The notes under the pieces are model-generated. The model did not search any database and was not told where the DNA came from. It saw only the letters and a program-made list of their open reading frames with translations. From Heloderma charlesbogerti (taxonomy: Eukaryota > Chordata > Lepidosauria > Squamata > Helodermatidae), in the NCBI GenBank assembly GCA_026122225.1, contig JANEZZ010003061.1, positions 2,170,001-2,234,000 on the forward strand: 64,000 nt of DNA, read 5' to 3'. Both the position numbers and the translations under genes were made by a program. Shown here one piece after another: positions 52,311 through 64,000 of the stretch (position 1 is the stretch's first letter; the number at the start of each line of letters is the position of its first letter).

Positions 52311-52339
52311 CTCTCTAAGTATGTGGAAGTCTAAAAAGG

Positions 52340-52435
52340 AGCCCCCACATGTGGCGATGTTTGGGGTTAGCATGCCACATGTCCTCTTTTACAGAGAACA
52401 GCCCTCTATTTGAAGGTGTCCTCTATTTGCCATCC
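52340..52435. mobile_element. Fragment of TAGGGTGGCCA MITE family
   Basis: CATGTCCTCTTTTACAGAGA, CAGCCCTCTATTTGAAGGTG and TCCTCTATTTG match the left interior of 31632-32004. Confidence 0.5.
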
Positions 52436-52870
52436 CATTTCTTTCCTCTGCACGTAGCTGAAGGCCTTTTTGTTGTTTTTAGCATCCCTCGCTAACCTCA
52501 GCTCGTTCTCAGCTTTAGTCTTCCTGACGCCATCCCTGCAATTCTGTGCTACCTGCCTGTACTCTTCCTTTGTTACTTGGCCTTCTTTCCACCTCCTATA
52601 TGTGTCCTTTTTTGTTTTCAGGTCATCTCTAAGCTTTTTGTGAAGCCACATTGGCTTCTTCTGTTATCTTCCACCTTTTCTTCTTGTTGGAATTGTTTGT
52701 AACCATGCCTTGAGAATTTCCTTTTTTAAAAGCTCCCACTCATCTTGGACTCCTTTTCTCATTAGAGCCACTTGCCATGGGATCATTGTTCTGAGTTTAT
52801 TAAAATGTCCAGTTCTTTCAGTCTCTTCTCACAGGGCTTTGTTTCCAGTCCCCTTATCATCATCTGGATC
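52406..52870 (-). pseudogene. CR1 LINE fragments
   Basis: The minus-strand frame 52406-52651 is the CR1 linker between endonuclease and reverse transcriptase: WLHKKLRDDLKTKKDTYRRW, KEEYRQVAQNCRDGVRKTKA, NKKAFSYV. 52801-52862 matches the CR1 3' region (compare 46241-46300) but lies on the wrong side for one continuous copy, so two fragments or a rearrangement are present. Confidence 0.75.
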
Positions 52871-52920
52871 TAAACATAAAATTCTACTGTATGAGAAAAA
52901 CAAGTCAAAAACAATTCAAT

Positions 52921-53054
52921 AGCTGCCTTCCCCAGCCTGATGCCCTCCAGTTGTTTTGGCCTTCAATTCACATCAGCCCTTGCTGGCCAATGCTCAGGAA
53001 TCTGGGAGTTATAGTCCAAAACATCTGGAGGACACCAGGTTGGAGGAGGCTTCC
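52921..53054. mobile_element. hAT-like fold-back MITE
   Basis: Left AGCTGCCTTCCCCAGCCTGA and right CAGGTTGGAGGAGGCTTCCT pair as inverted arms with the TCCAAAACATCTGGAGG core of the family. No duplication confirmed. Confidence 0.6.
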
Positions 53055-53164
53055 TATAGGCAGACCTAACTAGTTTCACAACTCTTTGGTTCCTTACCTG
53101 TATAGGTAATTATAGAAATAGTACATCGTGGGTTGGACCCAGATTTAGTCATATTTGGAATAGA

Positions 53165-54665
53165 CCCATTGAAATCAATGGGACTTAAGTATAGCAGATG
53201 GGCATCATTAAAGTTGAGTTTATGGGGCAAGGTTAATACACTTAAGATGAATACTATACCTCAAATTATTTATGTTATATGTGGGATCCCCATACTTATA
53301 CCTGGCAAATATTTCCAAAAACTTAATGCTTTGTTTCATAAATTCTTTTGGGGTTCCTTTCCACCAAGAATATCTTTGAAAAGGATGCAACTTCTAATTA
53401 ATGAAGGATATTCAATTTTCTGGATCTTGCTATATACCATCGGGCTTATTTGCTGACCTCACTAAATTTTGGTCTTTTCCACTCATTTGATTTTCCACCT
53501 TGGTCAGTGTTGGAATCTTCTTGTCTGGAGCCTCTCTCTAAATGGATGGCATTAGGTTCTTGGCCTATTAAGGGTGATAGAGCTCCTCCCACAATCTTGG
53601 CAGTTAGGGATGTCTGGTGTATAATGTCACACCAATTACAGTTTGACCCATTTTCCCATGCCAAATTGACTTTATGGGGAAATCCAGATTTAAGAATTGG
53701 AAAGAAAATGTTCTTGTGGTAGAGCTGGACAGATAAAATTATCTTTACCCTGGATAAATTATTGGATGTTGATTATGAGTTTTTGCTATTTTCAGCTTTG
53801 TGAGGTAAATTTGATTTGCCTGCTACAGCGGAATGGCAGTATCTAGATTCAGTCCTGCTGCTTTTACTGCTTCGGAGTCTCCTTTGCTATTGGAAAAACG
53901 TATTGAAGCTGACCAGATATATCGACCCACAATTCATGTTTACAAATACTTATTATCAATAAATAAATATGATACATGTGGTCTACAGCAGGAATGGAAC
54001 AGGGAACTTGAAGGTCCTATTTTGTCTAATCAATGGACCGCCATTTTGGCGCCTGTATCCAGTATCTCTGTGGATCTTTGGTTACTCCTTATTCAGCAAA
54101 AACTTTTGTTTGGGGTCTATTGGGCACCACAACGTCTCTTTAATAAAGGTTTGTCAAACTCAGCCAATTGTTGGAGGTGTAATGCAGTTAATGTTTCTCT
54201 TATTCATATGTTTTGGAAATGTCCAACAGTTGCCTCCTTTTGGGAGGAGGTGTATTGGAAAGCTCTTTAATATTTACTGAAGTAAATGTTTTCTTAAATT
54301 ACTTACATGCTTTTCGGAATGTAACACATGGTCAGTGTAAATGGATTCTTCGTGCCCTTTTAGTTGCAAAAAGACTGTTATTACAATACTGGAAGGATAA
54401 GTGCTCACCGCCTATAATGAGATGAACTGAGGACTTAACAATGCTAGCAACATTTGAAAGAGTGGTATATAGGTGTAAATTGCAAATCAACTTATATTTG
54501 GATATCTTGTCTGCTTTTACTGAAATTTATGTGTAACCTATTCTTTCTCTGTTTTTTTTTTCTTCCTAGAATATTGTAATATTTGAAACTGAGGATTTTA
54601 GAATATGTTGTTATATTTTTATTTTTATATTATTTGTTTTGTTAAAACTCAGAATAAAGAATTGA
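53165..54665 (+). pseudogene. L1-clade LINE ORF2, C-terminal part
   Basis: Frames 53133-53456, 53450-53722, 53833-54270 and 54213-54425 form the end of an L1-type ORF2 beyond the reverse-transcriptase core: LSLWGKVNTLKMNTIPQIIY, KLNALFHKFFWG, PRISLKRMQLLINEG, and a cysteine-histidine motif CWRCNAVNVSLIHMFWKC (CX2CX8HX4C) followed by WEEVYWKAL. The 3' end has AGAATAAAGAATTG and an A-rich tail near 54665. 5'-truncated with several frameshifts. Start is approximate. Confidence 0.8.
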
Positions 54666-54920
54666 AACAAAAAGTTTAGCAGAATAAAAAACATAAAAAA
54701 TAGATAAAAGCCTGTACCATTCTCCCAGCAACCATAATGTGTTTTATTACATATGGTGATGTATCAACATGATAGAATATAAAATAAATCAGTAAAATAA
54801 TAGGACAGACACATGATTGCAGATTTGTACATTTGTAGATTAGTGTGTTGCATTAACATACCTCTTTTTTGTTAGAGCCTTCGAAATGGCTCAGAGAATG
54901 GTTAAAATTAGATTTAAAAG

Positions 54921-55570
54921 TAGTAGTTGTTGTTCAATCGTTATGTTGTGTCCGACTCTTTGTAACCCCATGGACCATAGCACGCCAGACCTTCCTGTCC
55001 TCTGCTCTCTCCCGGAGTGTGCTCAAGCTCATATTCATTGCATCGGTGATGCTATCTAGCCATCTCATCCTCTGCCGTCCCTTTCTCCATTTGCCTTCAA
55101 TCTTTCCCAGCATCAGGGTCTTTTCCAGTGAGTTTTCTCTTCGCATTAGGTGGCCAAAATATTTGAGCTTCAGCTTCAGTATCTGTCCTTCCAATGAGCA
55201 CTCAGGGTTGATTTCCTTTAGGATGGACTGATTTGACCTCCTTGCAGTCCAGGGGACTCATAAGAGTCTTCTCCAGCACCACAGTTTGAAAGCATCAGTT
55301 CTTCGGCGCTCAGCATTCCTTATAGTCCAGCTTTCACAGCCATACGTTGCTACTAGGAAAACCATAGCTTTGATTATATGAATCTTTTGTCAGCAAGGTG
55401 ATGTCTCTGCTTCTTACTATGCTGTCTAGGTTTGCCATAGCTTTCCTCCCAAGGAGCAAGCATCTTTTAATTTCATGGCTACAGTCACCGTCTGCGGTGA
55501 TCTTGGAGCTCAAGAAAATAAAATCTTGTCACTGCTTCCATTTCTTCCCCTTCTATATGCAATTAGCCAC
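54921..55570 (-). pseudogene. BovB (RTE-clade) LINE, 3' part
   Basis: Minus strand. The open frame 54934-55194 gives EGQILKLKLKYFGHLMRREN, RQRMRWLDSITDAMNMSLST and KVWRAMVHGVTKSRT; upstream, through a frameshift, lies YGCESWTIRNAERRRTDAF. The 3' end is the reversed GTTGTTGTTCAATCG start at 54926. Longer than the copy at 21375 and carrying one in-frame stop near 55260. Confidence 0.9.
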
Positions 55571-56439
55571 AGACAGAGCATTAGTCAACATTGACAAAAT
55601 GGAGTCAGCATCTGGGGTGTGCAAATCTAACTTGCATACAAGAGGAACATTTTCCTTGCCAATAGCTCTTAACTGGATTAGGTGATTTCCCATTAATTGT
55701 AATGCATCATTTTCTTTTAAAAACATTCACAGTTTTGTTACAATTTGTCATGTAGTAGCTGTAGTTGACTGATATATCAACGTATATTCCATGGGGGGGG
55801 GGGTTGCCTTCCTTATAGCAGGATTCTTTCTATCACCTAAGGTGCTATACGATCTGCATATTCTGATCCATGTTTGTTACAAGGTTTTAATTTTCTTTTA
55901 TTCTCAAGTTTTTGTCACAACTTTCCAAAGTAGATGTTGGAGGCATTGGGCTGGATCTTTTGTAAAGGGTAAGTGGGATTGGGCTCCCAGCTCGCTCATG
56001 GTGGGGATCCCCATAAGGAATCCTGAGGCAATAGCTTTTAGGCCCAGCCCAGCCCAGGTCTACCATACACCCAGGTTGCAGGAAGGGCTCGTGTGACTGG
56101 TTTATGCCATCATGAGCCCAAGTTTCTTGCTCCCCCACCATCACCACGTCATCCAGCATGCAGGCTAAGTTGGTGGCCTTGGCCAGCAGTCAGGCTGCTT
56201 GATGACTGGATCCATGTCCTTATGCCCCTGCCAAAATCTGTTGAGCTGTAACCAATAAAAGTTGTGGCCAGTTTCAACCCAGGCATGTCTCTGTGTCTTT
56301 TGTTGCCTCTCTTCTCCTTCTGCTGCACCCTCCCTCCAGGCTACCTTCATGCTGCCGGCACAATCATGCTTACTTGAAAGCAAATATATTTAGGATGGAA
56401 GTACGAGAAAGGAAACCTTCTAAAACTGCCTTCCTCTGC
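55571..56439. other. No recognised feature
   Basis: No gene or bounded repeat recognised; a G run lies near 55793-55803. Confidence 0.4.
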
Positions 56440-56500
56440 TGGGGATTATGGGTGTTGCAGGCCAACACATATTGAGGATGCCAGGTTGGGAAAGGCTGGT
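56440..56500. mobile_element. Half of a hAT-like fold-back MITE
   Basis: GGGGATTATGGGTGTTGCAG and GATGCCAGGTTGGGAAAGGC match the right arm of the family at 63392; the left arm is missing. Confidence 0.45.
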
Positions 56501-56514
56501 CTAAAAATGCCCCT

Positions 56515-56645
56515 TCAAATGTATTCATTCTCCATAAGAAGAGCCCTGCTGGATCAGACGAAATGTTCATGTAGTCAATTGCCCTCACTCTCACTATGAC
56601 CAACCAAATCCTTCTGAGAAGCCCACAAAGAAGACATGAACTTGT
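56515..56645 (+). repeat. 'CAGTGGCCA' family repeat, 5' part
   Basis: ATAAGAAGAGCCCTGCTGGATC, TGACCAACCAAATCC and GAGAAGCCCACAAAGAAGAC follow the order in the copy at 31445. Confidence 0.5.
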
Positions 56646-58153
56646 AGTTCCAGATCCCGTTGACTTTCTTAGGGCTTCATGCGTTTCAGCTGGATACAAT
56701 GATGGGAAGAGCTTAAGAGAACACAGAGGCATGGATTGACATAGGAAACCCTTCAGAACTAAAATATATATAATTTACATTTTCTGCTTTGTGAGTGCTC
56801 TGCATTATTGTATACAAACAATAGCCAATTCAAACAAATATAGGCAATGAAGAAAACATTCTCTCATTTAAATAGACCATTTTCTAATTTGTAAAGAGAC
56901 CACTTTAATGTATATCAATTAAATAATAGGTAATTTGAAATAATATAAGCAATATGAATGGCTTGGTCTGAATGTTCCATGGAATTACTTCATGAATAGA
57001 AATTGGAGAAAGGAAAGTGGAAAATGGAGTGAGGTATTTATGTTCAGTAAATGACTTGTAGAGTTGTAGTTCGGCTGACACTTCTTGTGCCCTTGCATTA
57101 ATCCTGGGACACTTGCTGAAGAGACAAAAGGGACACCCTTAACAATGTAAAACATTAGGTGTATTTACTGAACGTTTCCACTTGCTTGATCCTTAATGCA
57201 TGCTTTTATGATGAAGTCATTAATGTTGTGTAAGTGTAGAATTTATGGGGCGATTTGTACTATGGGGGAGTTCTGACATGCTTTGGGCAAATATTTTCAG
57301 ATACCATAGAGTGATGCCACTTAGAATTTTAGCTTAGGGTTATAATCAGGTCCTAGCTTGAATATATTGCATTAGAATTCAAACCCGATTGTCTTTGAGA
57401 TTGGAAAAAGGTTAACTAAACAGATAAACTTAACAGTACACATTGTGTAGGAATCATTTAATGGCACTATGTTTCCAGACAGTTAATATATATGGATTTT
57501 TTAAAACTGTGATTTGACAACAAAAACATGCCTTGGCTCGTTTTGTTTTTTTTTTATCAAACCACTGGTTTAGCAAATTTGGAAGCTTTCAGTTGACAAA
57601 GGAATTAGAATTTTAACCTTGTGATCTCTTATCAATTGTTTAAGAAGAGTATGTGAAGGATAAAGCAATTATTTAGATGTGATGGCCTTGTGGTGTTGGC
57701 CTATTTTCTGTTCCTGCTAGCAAAGATTCTTAAGCTATTTATTTAGCCTAAGAGTTGCTGTGCATCATGAGTGTCTCCAGGTGATCATGGGAAGTGACAT
57801 ATCTGTTGCTGGGCTGTATCACTTCAGACTGTTGGTGTCGCATTGGAAATCTCCTGCACATAACAACAAAATATCCTATAATGTCAAGGATAAGGTTCTA
57901 GCTTATATTCTTTGAATATACCGGGAAATATTTTTCTTTCTTTCTGTTACATACAGAAGCAACCAAACATTCAGCCTCCTACCTGCAATCTGATGCAGTA
58001 GTCCAGCAACAGATACATCATATGAGCTTGCTCATTCTTCTTTAGCCTCTCACAGTTGATCATGAATAAGTTCTTTTTTATCCATTAACAGAGGGTGAAT
58101 GATGTGCCACCACAGACATATTGTCTGAGTGCACAATAATTCCACAATTGTTA
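56646..58153. other. No recognised feature
   Basis: A+T-rich anonymous sequence with few long open frames. No mobile-element termini recognised. It may be unique, older DNA. Confidence 0.45.
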
Positions 58154-58494
58154 CTCAGGACTTTTCTACATGAGGCATTTATTGTGCACTCATCATTCCA
58201 TATTCAATTGTTTATGGCTTCTTTAGACAATGTTGTGAGCCTCCAGTTTCGCTTCCCTGTCTAAACAGCACTTTTGGAGATTTTGTTTTAGAGCAGGGAA
58301 AATGCGGTATTTCATTATAAAAATGAACTTTTTTTTCAGTTGTGTAATCTCTTCTACTATACTACTCTGCTACCTAGAGGTTATGTAGCAGAAAAGCAGG
58401 AAAGGAAACACTCTGTGTAGTGCTCCGATCTCAATTCTGAGATGAAACCAAAACTAGATACAGCTGATTAACATCTTCGTGTAGACAAGCTCTC
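58154..58494. mobile_element. MITE, GGGCTTTTCTACA family
   Basis: Left GGACTTTTCTACATGAGGC and reversed right GAGCTTGTCTACACGAAG are inverted ends. The interior aligns with 35236-35586 (CATTTATTGTGCACTCATCA; TTTAGACAATGTTGTGAGCC; CTACCTAGAGGTTATGTAGC). Confidence 0.7.
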
Positions 58495-59772
58495 AGTTCT
58501 TGAGGGAGATGCAAAAGCCTTTCACCAAAATAATGGTCCTGTTATAGGGCTGTCTAATCTTTTCTTTTCAAGTTCATGGCTTCTTTACCATGTACAGTGA
58601 GTTCCATAAGTTAATTGTTTGAAGAACTATGTCCTTACGTTAGTCCTGACCATGCTGCCAGTCCATTTCACTGGGTGACCCAAGTGATATCCTATACGCT
58701 AATAATGTACTCATCTGGGTGTAGATCCTTACATAGCCCAAATGCACCATCTATGAACAAGAGGGAAGTATCAGCAGGGTTTAGGAACCCTAATACTTGT
58801 AGAAGCACAAATATCTTTAGAAAAAAAACTCCCAAATGGGGAAAAGAACCAAAAAACACCCCAACGAGGACTGAACATACTCAGTGGCCACAGAATGCTG
58901 GGGGGGGGGGATGGACCAGCCGGCGTGGTATGTAATAAGAGTATCCTGAAAAATGTTTAGGATGCCAGCCAGCTGATGAGTACTCAACACTGCAATTTTT
59001 TTTGCAGGTCCCACATCTATTTCCGAATTTAGAGACTGAGTACCCCGTCCCCATTTTCTCCCTCCACTTGAGAAAGAAACTACCAAGGTTTCTCAGTAGC
59101 AATGATCCTCCATTTGTGAATCTTCTCCTACATCTTAAAAAAAAAATGTTCTGGGCTCTCCACATCCCCTCTTTGGCTGTTGTTGTTGTTGCTATTTAAA
59201 GCAAATAAACAACCACCACCCTCATTCATTGCTGGAGTGGGGGTAGGATATGTAATACTGAAACTGTATCAGGGCTATACAAGGATTGGTTCCAACCCTC
59301 ATGCAAGTGGACATCCACTCATGCAATGGGACTTCTCTTACTACAAGACCTCCCCCCTGTAGTCACCTTTGCACACCTCAAACAGTAATAAACAAGCCAG
59401 CATTTAGCATAATCAAATATGTGGTCTGTTACAGAAATATAAATGGTAAGTACATGGAGGTAGGGGACTGCAGGGAAGAAGGGGAAATTTCCCAGCAGGC
59501 CCCTTCCACTGGCAGAGTGACACCACTGGATAAAAGTGTTTTTACTAAAAAAAGAAGTGTCTTTTGTTGGCTGAGATAATTCTGCTTTCTCTACCTCCCT
59601 AAAATGTATATACAGACAACATTTGTCTGTTTTTTTTACTGACAACTTCAACAACACTTTCAACCAGAATAGCTTGGCTTCACTGGACACAAATTTCATT
59701 TTTTAGACTCTCTCACCATAGCTTACCAAATAGGTACAGGTTTGTGGTACCTTTCAACACCCTCCTGTTGTT
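58495..59772. other. No recognised feature
   Basis: Anonymous DNA with short A and G runs near 58820 and 58902. No gene recognised. Confidence 0.4.
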
Positions 59773-59838
59773 GTTGTTTATTTGTTCAGTCACTTCCGAC
59801 TCTTCACGACTTCATGGACCACTTCATCAGGCATCCTA
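59773..59838 (-). mobile_element. BovB/Sauria-type 3' fragment
   Basis: TTGTTCAGTCACTTCCGACT and CTTCACGACTTCATGGACCA, the reversed BovB 3' end. Confidence 0.65.
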
Positions 59839-59844
59839 ATTCAG

Positions 59845-60050
59845 TGTTTGGTTATGCTGTTTTATTGCCTGCTGCTTTTACAGTCTTAGCTGGATTGTTT
59901 TTTATCTGCTAATGTGGTATTGTGTTTAGATTTCATTGTTGCTGTTTTATTCCTTTTCTTGATAGTTAAGATTTTATATTTTGTTTATGATGTAAGCTGC
60001 CTTTAAACATCTCTTTGAGGCAGGCAATAAATATTTTGGACAAATATGTA
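59845..60050 (+). mobile_element. L2-type LINE 3' end
   Basis: T-rich UTR, GATGTAAGCTGCCTTTAAAC, CTTTGAGGCAGGCAATAAAT. Confidence 0.5.
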
Positions 60051-60107
60051 TAATTTTATTACCTATCCCAGTTGCCACTTCTCTGCAAAGTAACTTTTGT
60101 GCAGTAC

Positions 60108-60180
60108 AATCCTCTCCATATTTACTCAGAAGTAAGTCTGTGTTCAATTGGGTTTACTCCTAGGTAGGATTACACCGTTA
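60108..60180. mobile_element. Short CAATCC-type MITE
   Basis: TACAATCCTCTCCATATTTA, CAGAAGTAAGTC, GGGTTTACTCCTAGG and TAGGATTACACC form inverted arms. Confidence 0.55.
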
Positions 60181-61639
60181 GTATCAGTTACTCACATTTC
60201 TTCATTAACTGTTAGTTAATGTTCACGTGAATTGTCAAAGACAAAGCTTGCATATTCTGCAAGCAAGACTTACAATCTGAAGGCACCTTGATTGCAAAAC
60301 ACCTCAAGTATAAGTGGAATGACTGAATGGTTATAACCTACATACTGTAGAACAGATGTATTACAAGTAGTCATCTATTTTATAATTTTCAGAGAACCCT
60401 AAGTGGAGAAACAACTGAACAAGTGAGTTCAGTTTTGAAATGAACAGCTGGTACAGCACTAGTACTAAATTGTGACTTCTATTGACATTTCTTAGGGTTT
60501 AGAATCTTTCTGTATTTCTCTTTTTTAAATAGTTTATAGGCTGACATAATCCAAATTCTAAGGATAAATAAAAAGGAACAAATTATTTTACTGAAAAACT
60601 ACAGACAAAACCAATCTTTTCTATCCTATTTCTTAAAATCAGCACTCTGCTCATCTCTCTGATCGTGGCTCATTAGTGGTCTTAGACAATAATCCACATC
60701 TAGGATTATGTTAGAAAGAGCTCCCAGGGCTCCTGTACAGAGCAAGTGAACTATTTTAAACTGAAAAATAAAGTATAATTTTAAATTTACGCACACAGAC
60801 TGAATAGTTGGAATGATACAAAGTAGATGCTTGAATTATTTGGGAATTCCAGAAGGATGCGCTTGAAACCAAATACCTTTATATGCTATCTCATCCTTGC
60901 TTAGGGCAGCTTCACATTTAATGTGGCAAACCTGATCACTGTATGTACACCAGCATTACATGGTGTTTCCTGCAGTAACTATGTAAAGTGTGGATGACAA
61001 AAAATGTAATGCCTGTCTTCAGACCTCTAGCCCTTATTTGTATGTAAACTTGTGCACACAAATAAACTGTTTTGATCTGGCAAGGTATCAATTCATATTT
61101 TAAAATAAAAACAGTTTTATCCTACTCTCCTAAGATCAAGCTCATTTTGTGGCTCTGAAACCATCAAGTGCCAATATAAGCATTTTAAAAAAAATGGATG
61201 TGTACTACAGTTACGTATTTGAAAATAATCACCAAGGGTTATTGTTAATTAATATCCTTTTATCATCATTAACCTTCACCAACTTAAGAAAAAAGCCATC
61301 ATGAAGTAGGCTTAGCAGAGACAAACAGTCAAAATTACAGATTATTTAGGTTATTAAATCAGGCACATAAATGGTGCAAAAAGAGAATGAAATCTTGCCT
61401 AACAGTAATTTTCTGAGTAAGGATTTCAGAGTTTAGCTCACAATATAACTAATGTGTTCTTGTAAGGTACATCGAGTTGGCTCATTTAAATGGGATGTTT
61501 CTTCTATATTAATATTTGGTTTATGAGATCATGGTCTCTACTCAAAATGTGGAAGGTCTAGCATATAATTGAAATTATGCAAAACTTCATTTATGCATTT
61601 TCTTTTATTAGCCCTTCCAGAGCTCTCCTTTCAGCATGG
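60181..61639. other. No recognised feature
   Basis: A+T-rich anonymous sequence, no gene or repeat recognised. Confidence 0.45.
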
Positions 61640-61970
61640 TTGAAAATATCTTAAGGCAACCCTTCCATTAATTAAATGATAGAGAAGATGGAGGTGCTGT
61701 GGACAGGTGGTTCCCATGTCCAGGAAAAAGATGTGCAACCTGTTCTAGACAGGGTTGCACTCCTCTTGAAAGAGCAGTCATGTAGTTTGGTGGTACTCCT
61801 AAACCCAGCAATTGGAGAGAGAAGAGCTACACATGGAAGGTGTAAGCAAGAAATACAGCCTGAGAACACTGGGAGTTGTGGACAGTCCTGTTACTGCTTA
61901 GTGGCCAAGTACAGGTTGTGTGTACATGCACAAAGGCACTAAGTGCTGTCCAGAAAAGCTTGAATGGCCT
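61640..61970 (+). pseudogene. L2-type LINE ORF2 fragment
   Basis: Frame 61676-61942 contains KMEVLWTGGSHVQEKDVQPV, LDRVALLLKEQSCSLVVLLN, the thumb region of the L2 reverse transcriptase (compare TEVLLVG...LNGVRLPLKDQVCSLG in the 32.5-kb copy). Truncated at both sides. Confidence 0.7.
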
Positions 61971-63383
61971 GAATGAAATACAGAAGTCTGACTTCGTGGT
62001 CGATTTAACAGACTGAAAATTGCAACTGGTTTCTTGCCATGTGTCAGGCTGGATCAGACTTGAGATTAATCATTCTCAAATCTCAAAGGAATACAGAGTT
62101 AATTAACTCTGCCCTACACCACTGGATTAATAACTGTTAGCTGTATCATTCTGATGTTTGGAATATCCCTTCTGCAAATACAGCACTCAAGTGTTACTGC
62201 ATCAAAAGGATGAAGGAGATCATCTTTCTTAACAGTATATTAAAATACACATGGAAAGTGTTGCCAAGGGAGAGAAAAATACCAAACATGTTAGGCTGAG
62301 ATTTTGCTCTTTTCTATACTGCCCTTCGTTGGTGTTAGTTATGAAATATATCTCAAAGACTGATATGCATACAGTTCACTGTCACAGTTCTATCTAAACC
62401 AGATCTTGTTTGGTGCAGAGCAAGTTTTCACCAACCAAAACAGTTTGCCGAATAAGGACCTAAATGCTAATGCAGTTCACAAGTGGACACGAAACTGCTT
62501 GCGCCTAACGACAATGGCATGCAGACCAACAAGATACCATGAAGAGCTATGTCCAAAGTTAACTAAAGGGAAACCGTGATGCAGCAAGAGGGAGCACTTG
62601 GAGTGAAAACTACAAAGAAGTCTAGAATGAAAGACCATAAGACTCCGCTATTTATCTTGGCAAGAGGATTTGATGTATAGCTAGGAAGTGAATAGATGGC
62701 CCGGAGGCTACATACTGTGGCTCTCCATTGAATCTGCTCCTAGCCTTACCATATTACCTTCCATCTGCTCTTATTACCAAAGTAGCAGCCAGACCACCTG
62801 TGTGCAACAGGAAAACCACGCTCCTTCTAGGCACAGTGCCAGCAGCACCTGGGTTTTCAAGTTCCCAAACACAGGAGTGACATTATCACACATAGGAGAC
62901 AATGTAAAAAGACCAGTCCGTCTTATCAGTTCTAGCTGAAGCCTCAATGTTTTTACAGTTTTGAAGGCCACCGTTTTCATGGTAGCATGAAATGGCAGAA
63001 TGAAAAAAGTGTGTAGAGAACAATTCCAACTCTTGCTCTATATGGGAAAAGCTTTTTATTGTGAAAAGACCCAACAAAATCCAATGCCTGCTCCAAATGG
63101 GGGTGGGGGGCATTGAGCAAGATGCCTTCAGTGGGATCCTTTCTCTTTATAGATGACCACTTCCTCACTGCTACCCATTTATTTGCCCTCTCCCCCTGCG
63201 CAACCACCTAGAGGGACAGGACTAGAGCTGTAACATTTCTGTAAACGTTGAAGCCATGGAAACAAAGTGGGTTTTTTTTTTCCCCTGGGGAGTTTCGGGG
63301 GAAAAAACAGAAAAATTGAGACAAATGGAAAAAAGCAATACTTACTTTTTAGCACTCTTTTCAGACCTAAAGTCACTTTGTTG
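61971..63383. other. No recognised feature
   Basis: Anonymous sequence; short frames lack domains. No repeat termini recognised. Confidence 0.45.
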
Positions 63384-63391
63384 CTTTAAGA

Positions 63392-63526
63392 CAGCCTTCC
63401 CAACCTAGTGCCCTCTAGATATTTTGGACTTCAGCTCCCATCAGCCTCAGACAGCATGGCCAATGGTCAGGAACACTGGGTACTGTAGTCCAAAACATCC
63501 AGAAAGCACCAGGTTGGGGAGGGCTG
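63392..63526. mobile_element. hAT-like fold-back MITE
   Basis: 135-bp fold-back element with ends CAGCCTTCCCAACCTAGTGC and, reversed, CAGCCCTCCCCAACCTGGTG. Flanks CTTTAAGA (63384-63391) and CTTTAGGA (63527-63534) match at 7 of 8. Confidence 0.8.
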
Positions 63527-63534
63527 CTTTAGGA

Positions 63535-64000
63535 ACATAGAGCACCCTTTCTGTTCCTAAAATTATTTTATGTATAACTTAGTTTGCTCATAAAACTATC
63601 ATTATATTTAAAATTCTTAAAAGTAAACTCAATAAATTTGTAATTATTGTCTGAATACATTAGAACTACATTAAATCACTGCTACAGCAGCAGAAACACA
63701 GGATTCTATAGAACAAAACCCAAACTGTCAAGAATGCACAATGATCACTCTACTCACAAGTTAGGAAACTGAACATAAATAAATATCTATCAATAAAATA
63801 TACTTTAGATCAATAATTTCAATAAGGAATGAAATAATTAACTGGGCTGGGAATCTTACAGAGAGGATTAAAAACATATTTCCCCATGGCTTCATTATTT
63901 CCAGGCATTTTACATCCCTAGTCTTTCTATAACAGTGGTCTTATTACATAGTTTTTAGAAATCATTTTGTGGAGAGTAAGGACAGGGTAACAATATATAA
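63535..64000. other. No recognised feature
   Basis: A+T-rich anonymous sequence to the window end. Confidence 0.45.

Noticed and set aside
53133..54425. Host gene exons
   Set aside because: Motifs SLWGKVN, KFFWG and CWRC...HMFWKC are those of an L1-clade LINE C-terminus, followed by an A-rich tail.
61676..61942. Small independent gene
   Set aside because: The frame matches the thumb region of the L2 reverse transcriptase in this window.

Overview
The window looks like repeat-dense, non-genic (intergenic or intronic) DNA of a squamate reptile, a lizard or snake. I assign it from the mix of mobile elements: a Sauria-type tRNA-SINE, BovB (RTE-clade) LINE tails, L2-, CR1- and L1-clade LINEs side by side, a Tc1/mariner element, and many short hAT-like and Harbinger-like DNA elements. 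I recognise no host protein-coding exon, rRNA, CRISPR array, operon or bacterial signal. Almost every open frame is either a decayed mobile-element protein or a chance reading of a repeat.

Layout. 1-7.9 kb: a CpG-rich anonymous segment, a tRNA-SINE and several hAT-like elements, three of them bounded by 8-bp target duplications. 7.9-13.2 kb: two copies of a striking element made of chained palindromes, and between them a Russian-doll locus (fold-back element > LINE 3' UTR > solo LTR). 13.2-18.5 kb: LINE 3' ends, a 405-bp hAT MITE with a perfect duplication, and a Harbinger-like MITE. 18.5-21.8 kb: decayed L2 LINE and BovB tail. 22.4-28.4 kb: a hAT MITE, a 1650-bp Tc1/mariner element with two frameshifts, a CR1 LINE split by an L2 fragment, and the third palindrome-chain element. 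28.4-35 kb: MITEs, and an L2 element with a 545-codon open reverse-transcriptase frame that has split a Harbinger-like MITE in two. 35-43 kb: MITEs, an element with repeated TGTTTCCA motifs, and long anonymous stretches. 43-50.4 kb: a three-layer L2/MITE/Sauria-SINE composite, a CR1 nested in an L2, and a CR1 derivative that lost its reverse transcriptase. 51.8-55.6 kb: a MITE, CR1, L1-clade and BovB remnants. 55.6-64 kb: mostly anonymous A+T-rich DNA with a few fragments.

How the parts relate. The readable content is an insertion history. LINEs supply reverse transcriptase/endonuclease; SINEs share the tails of those LINEs (the Sauria SINE with BovB); the short DNA elements carry only ends and would need transposases from elsewhere. 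Target duplications and split host repeats give the relative order of many insertions. The most unusual objects are the three palindrome-chain elements (7944-8727, 12443-13147, 27441-28342), each with a perfect 8-bp duplication. All family assignments were made by eye from motifs, termini and duplications.
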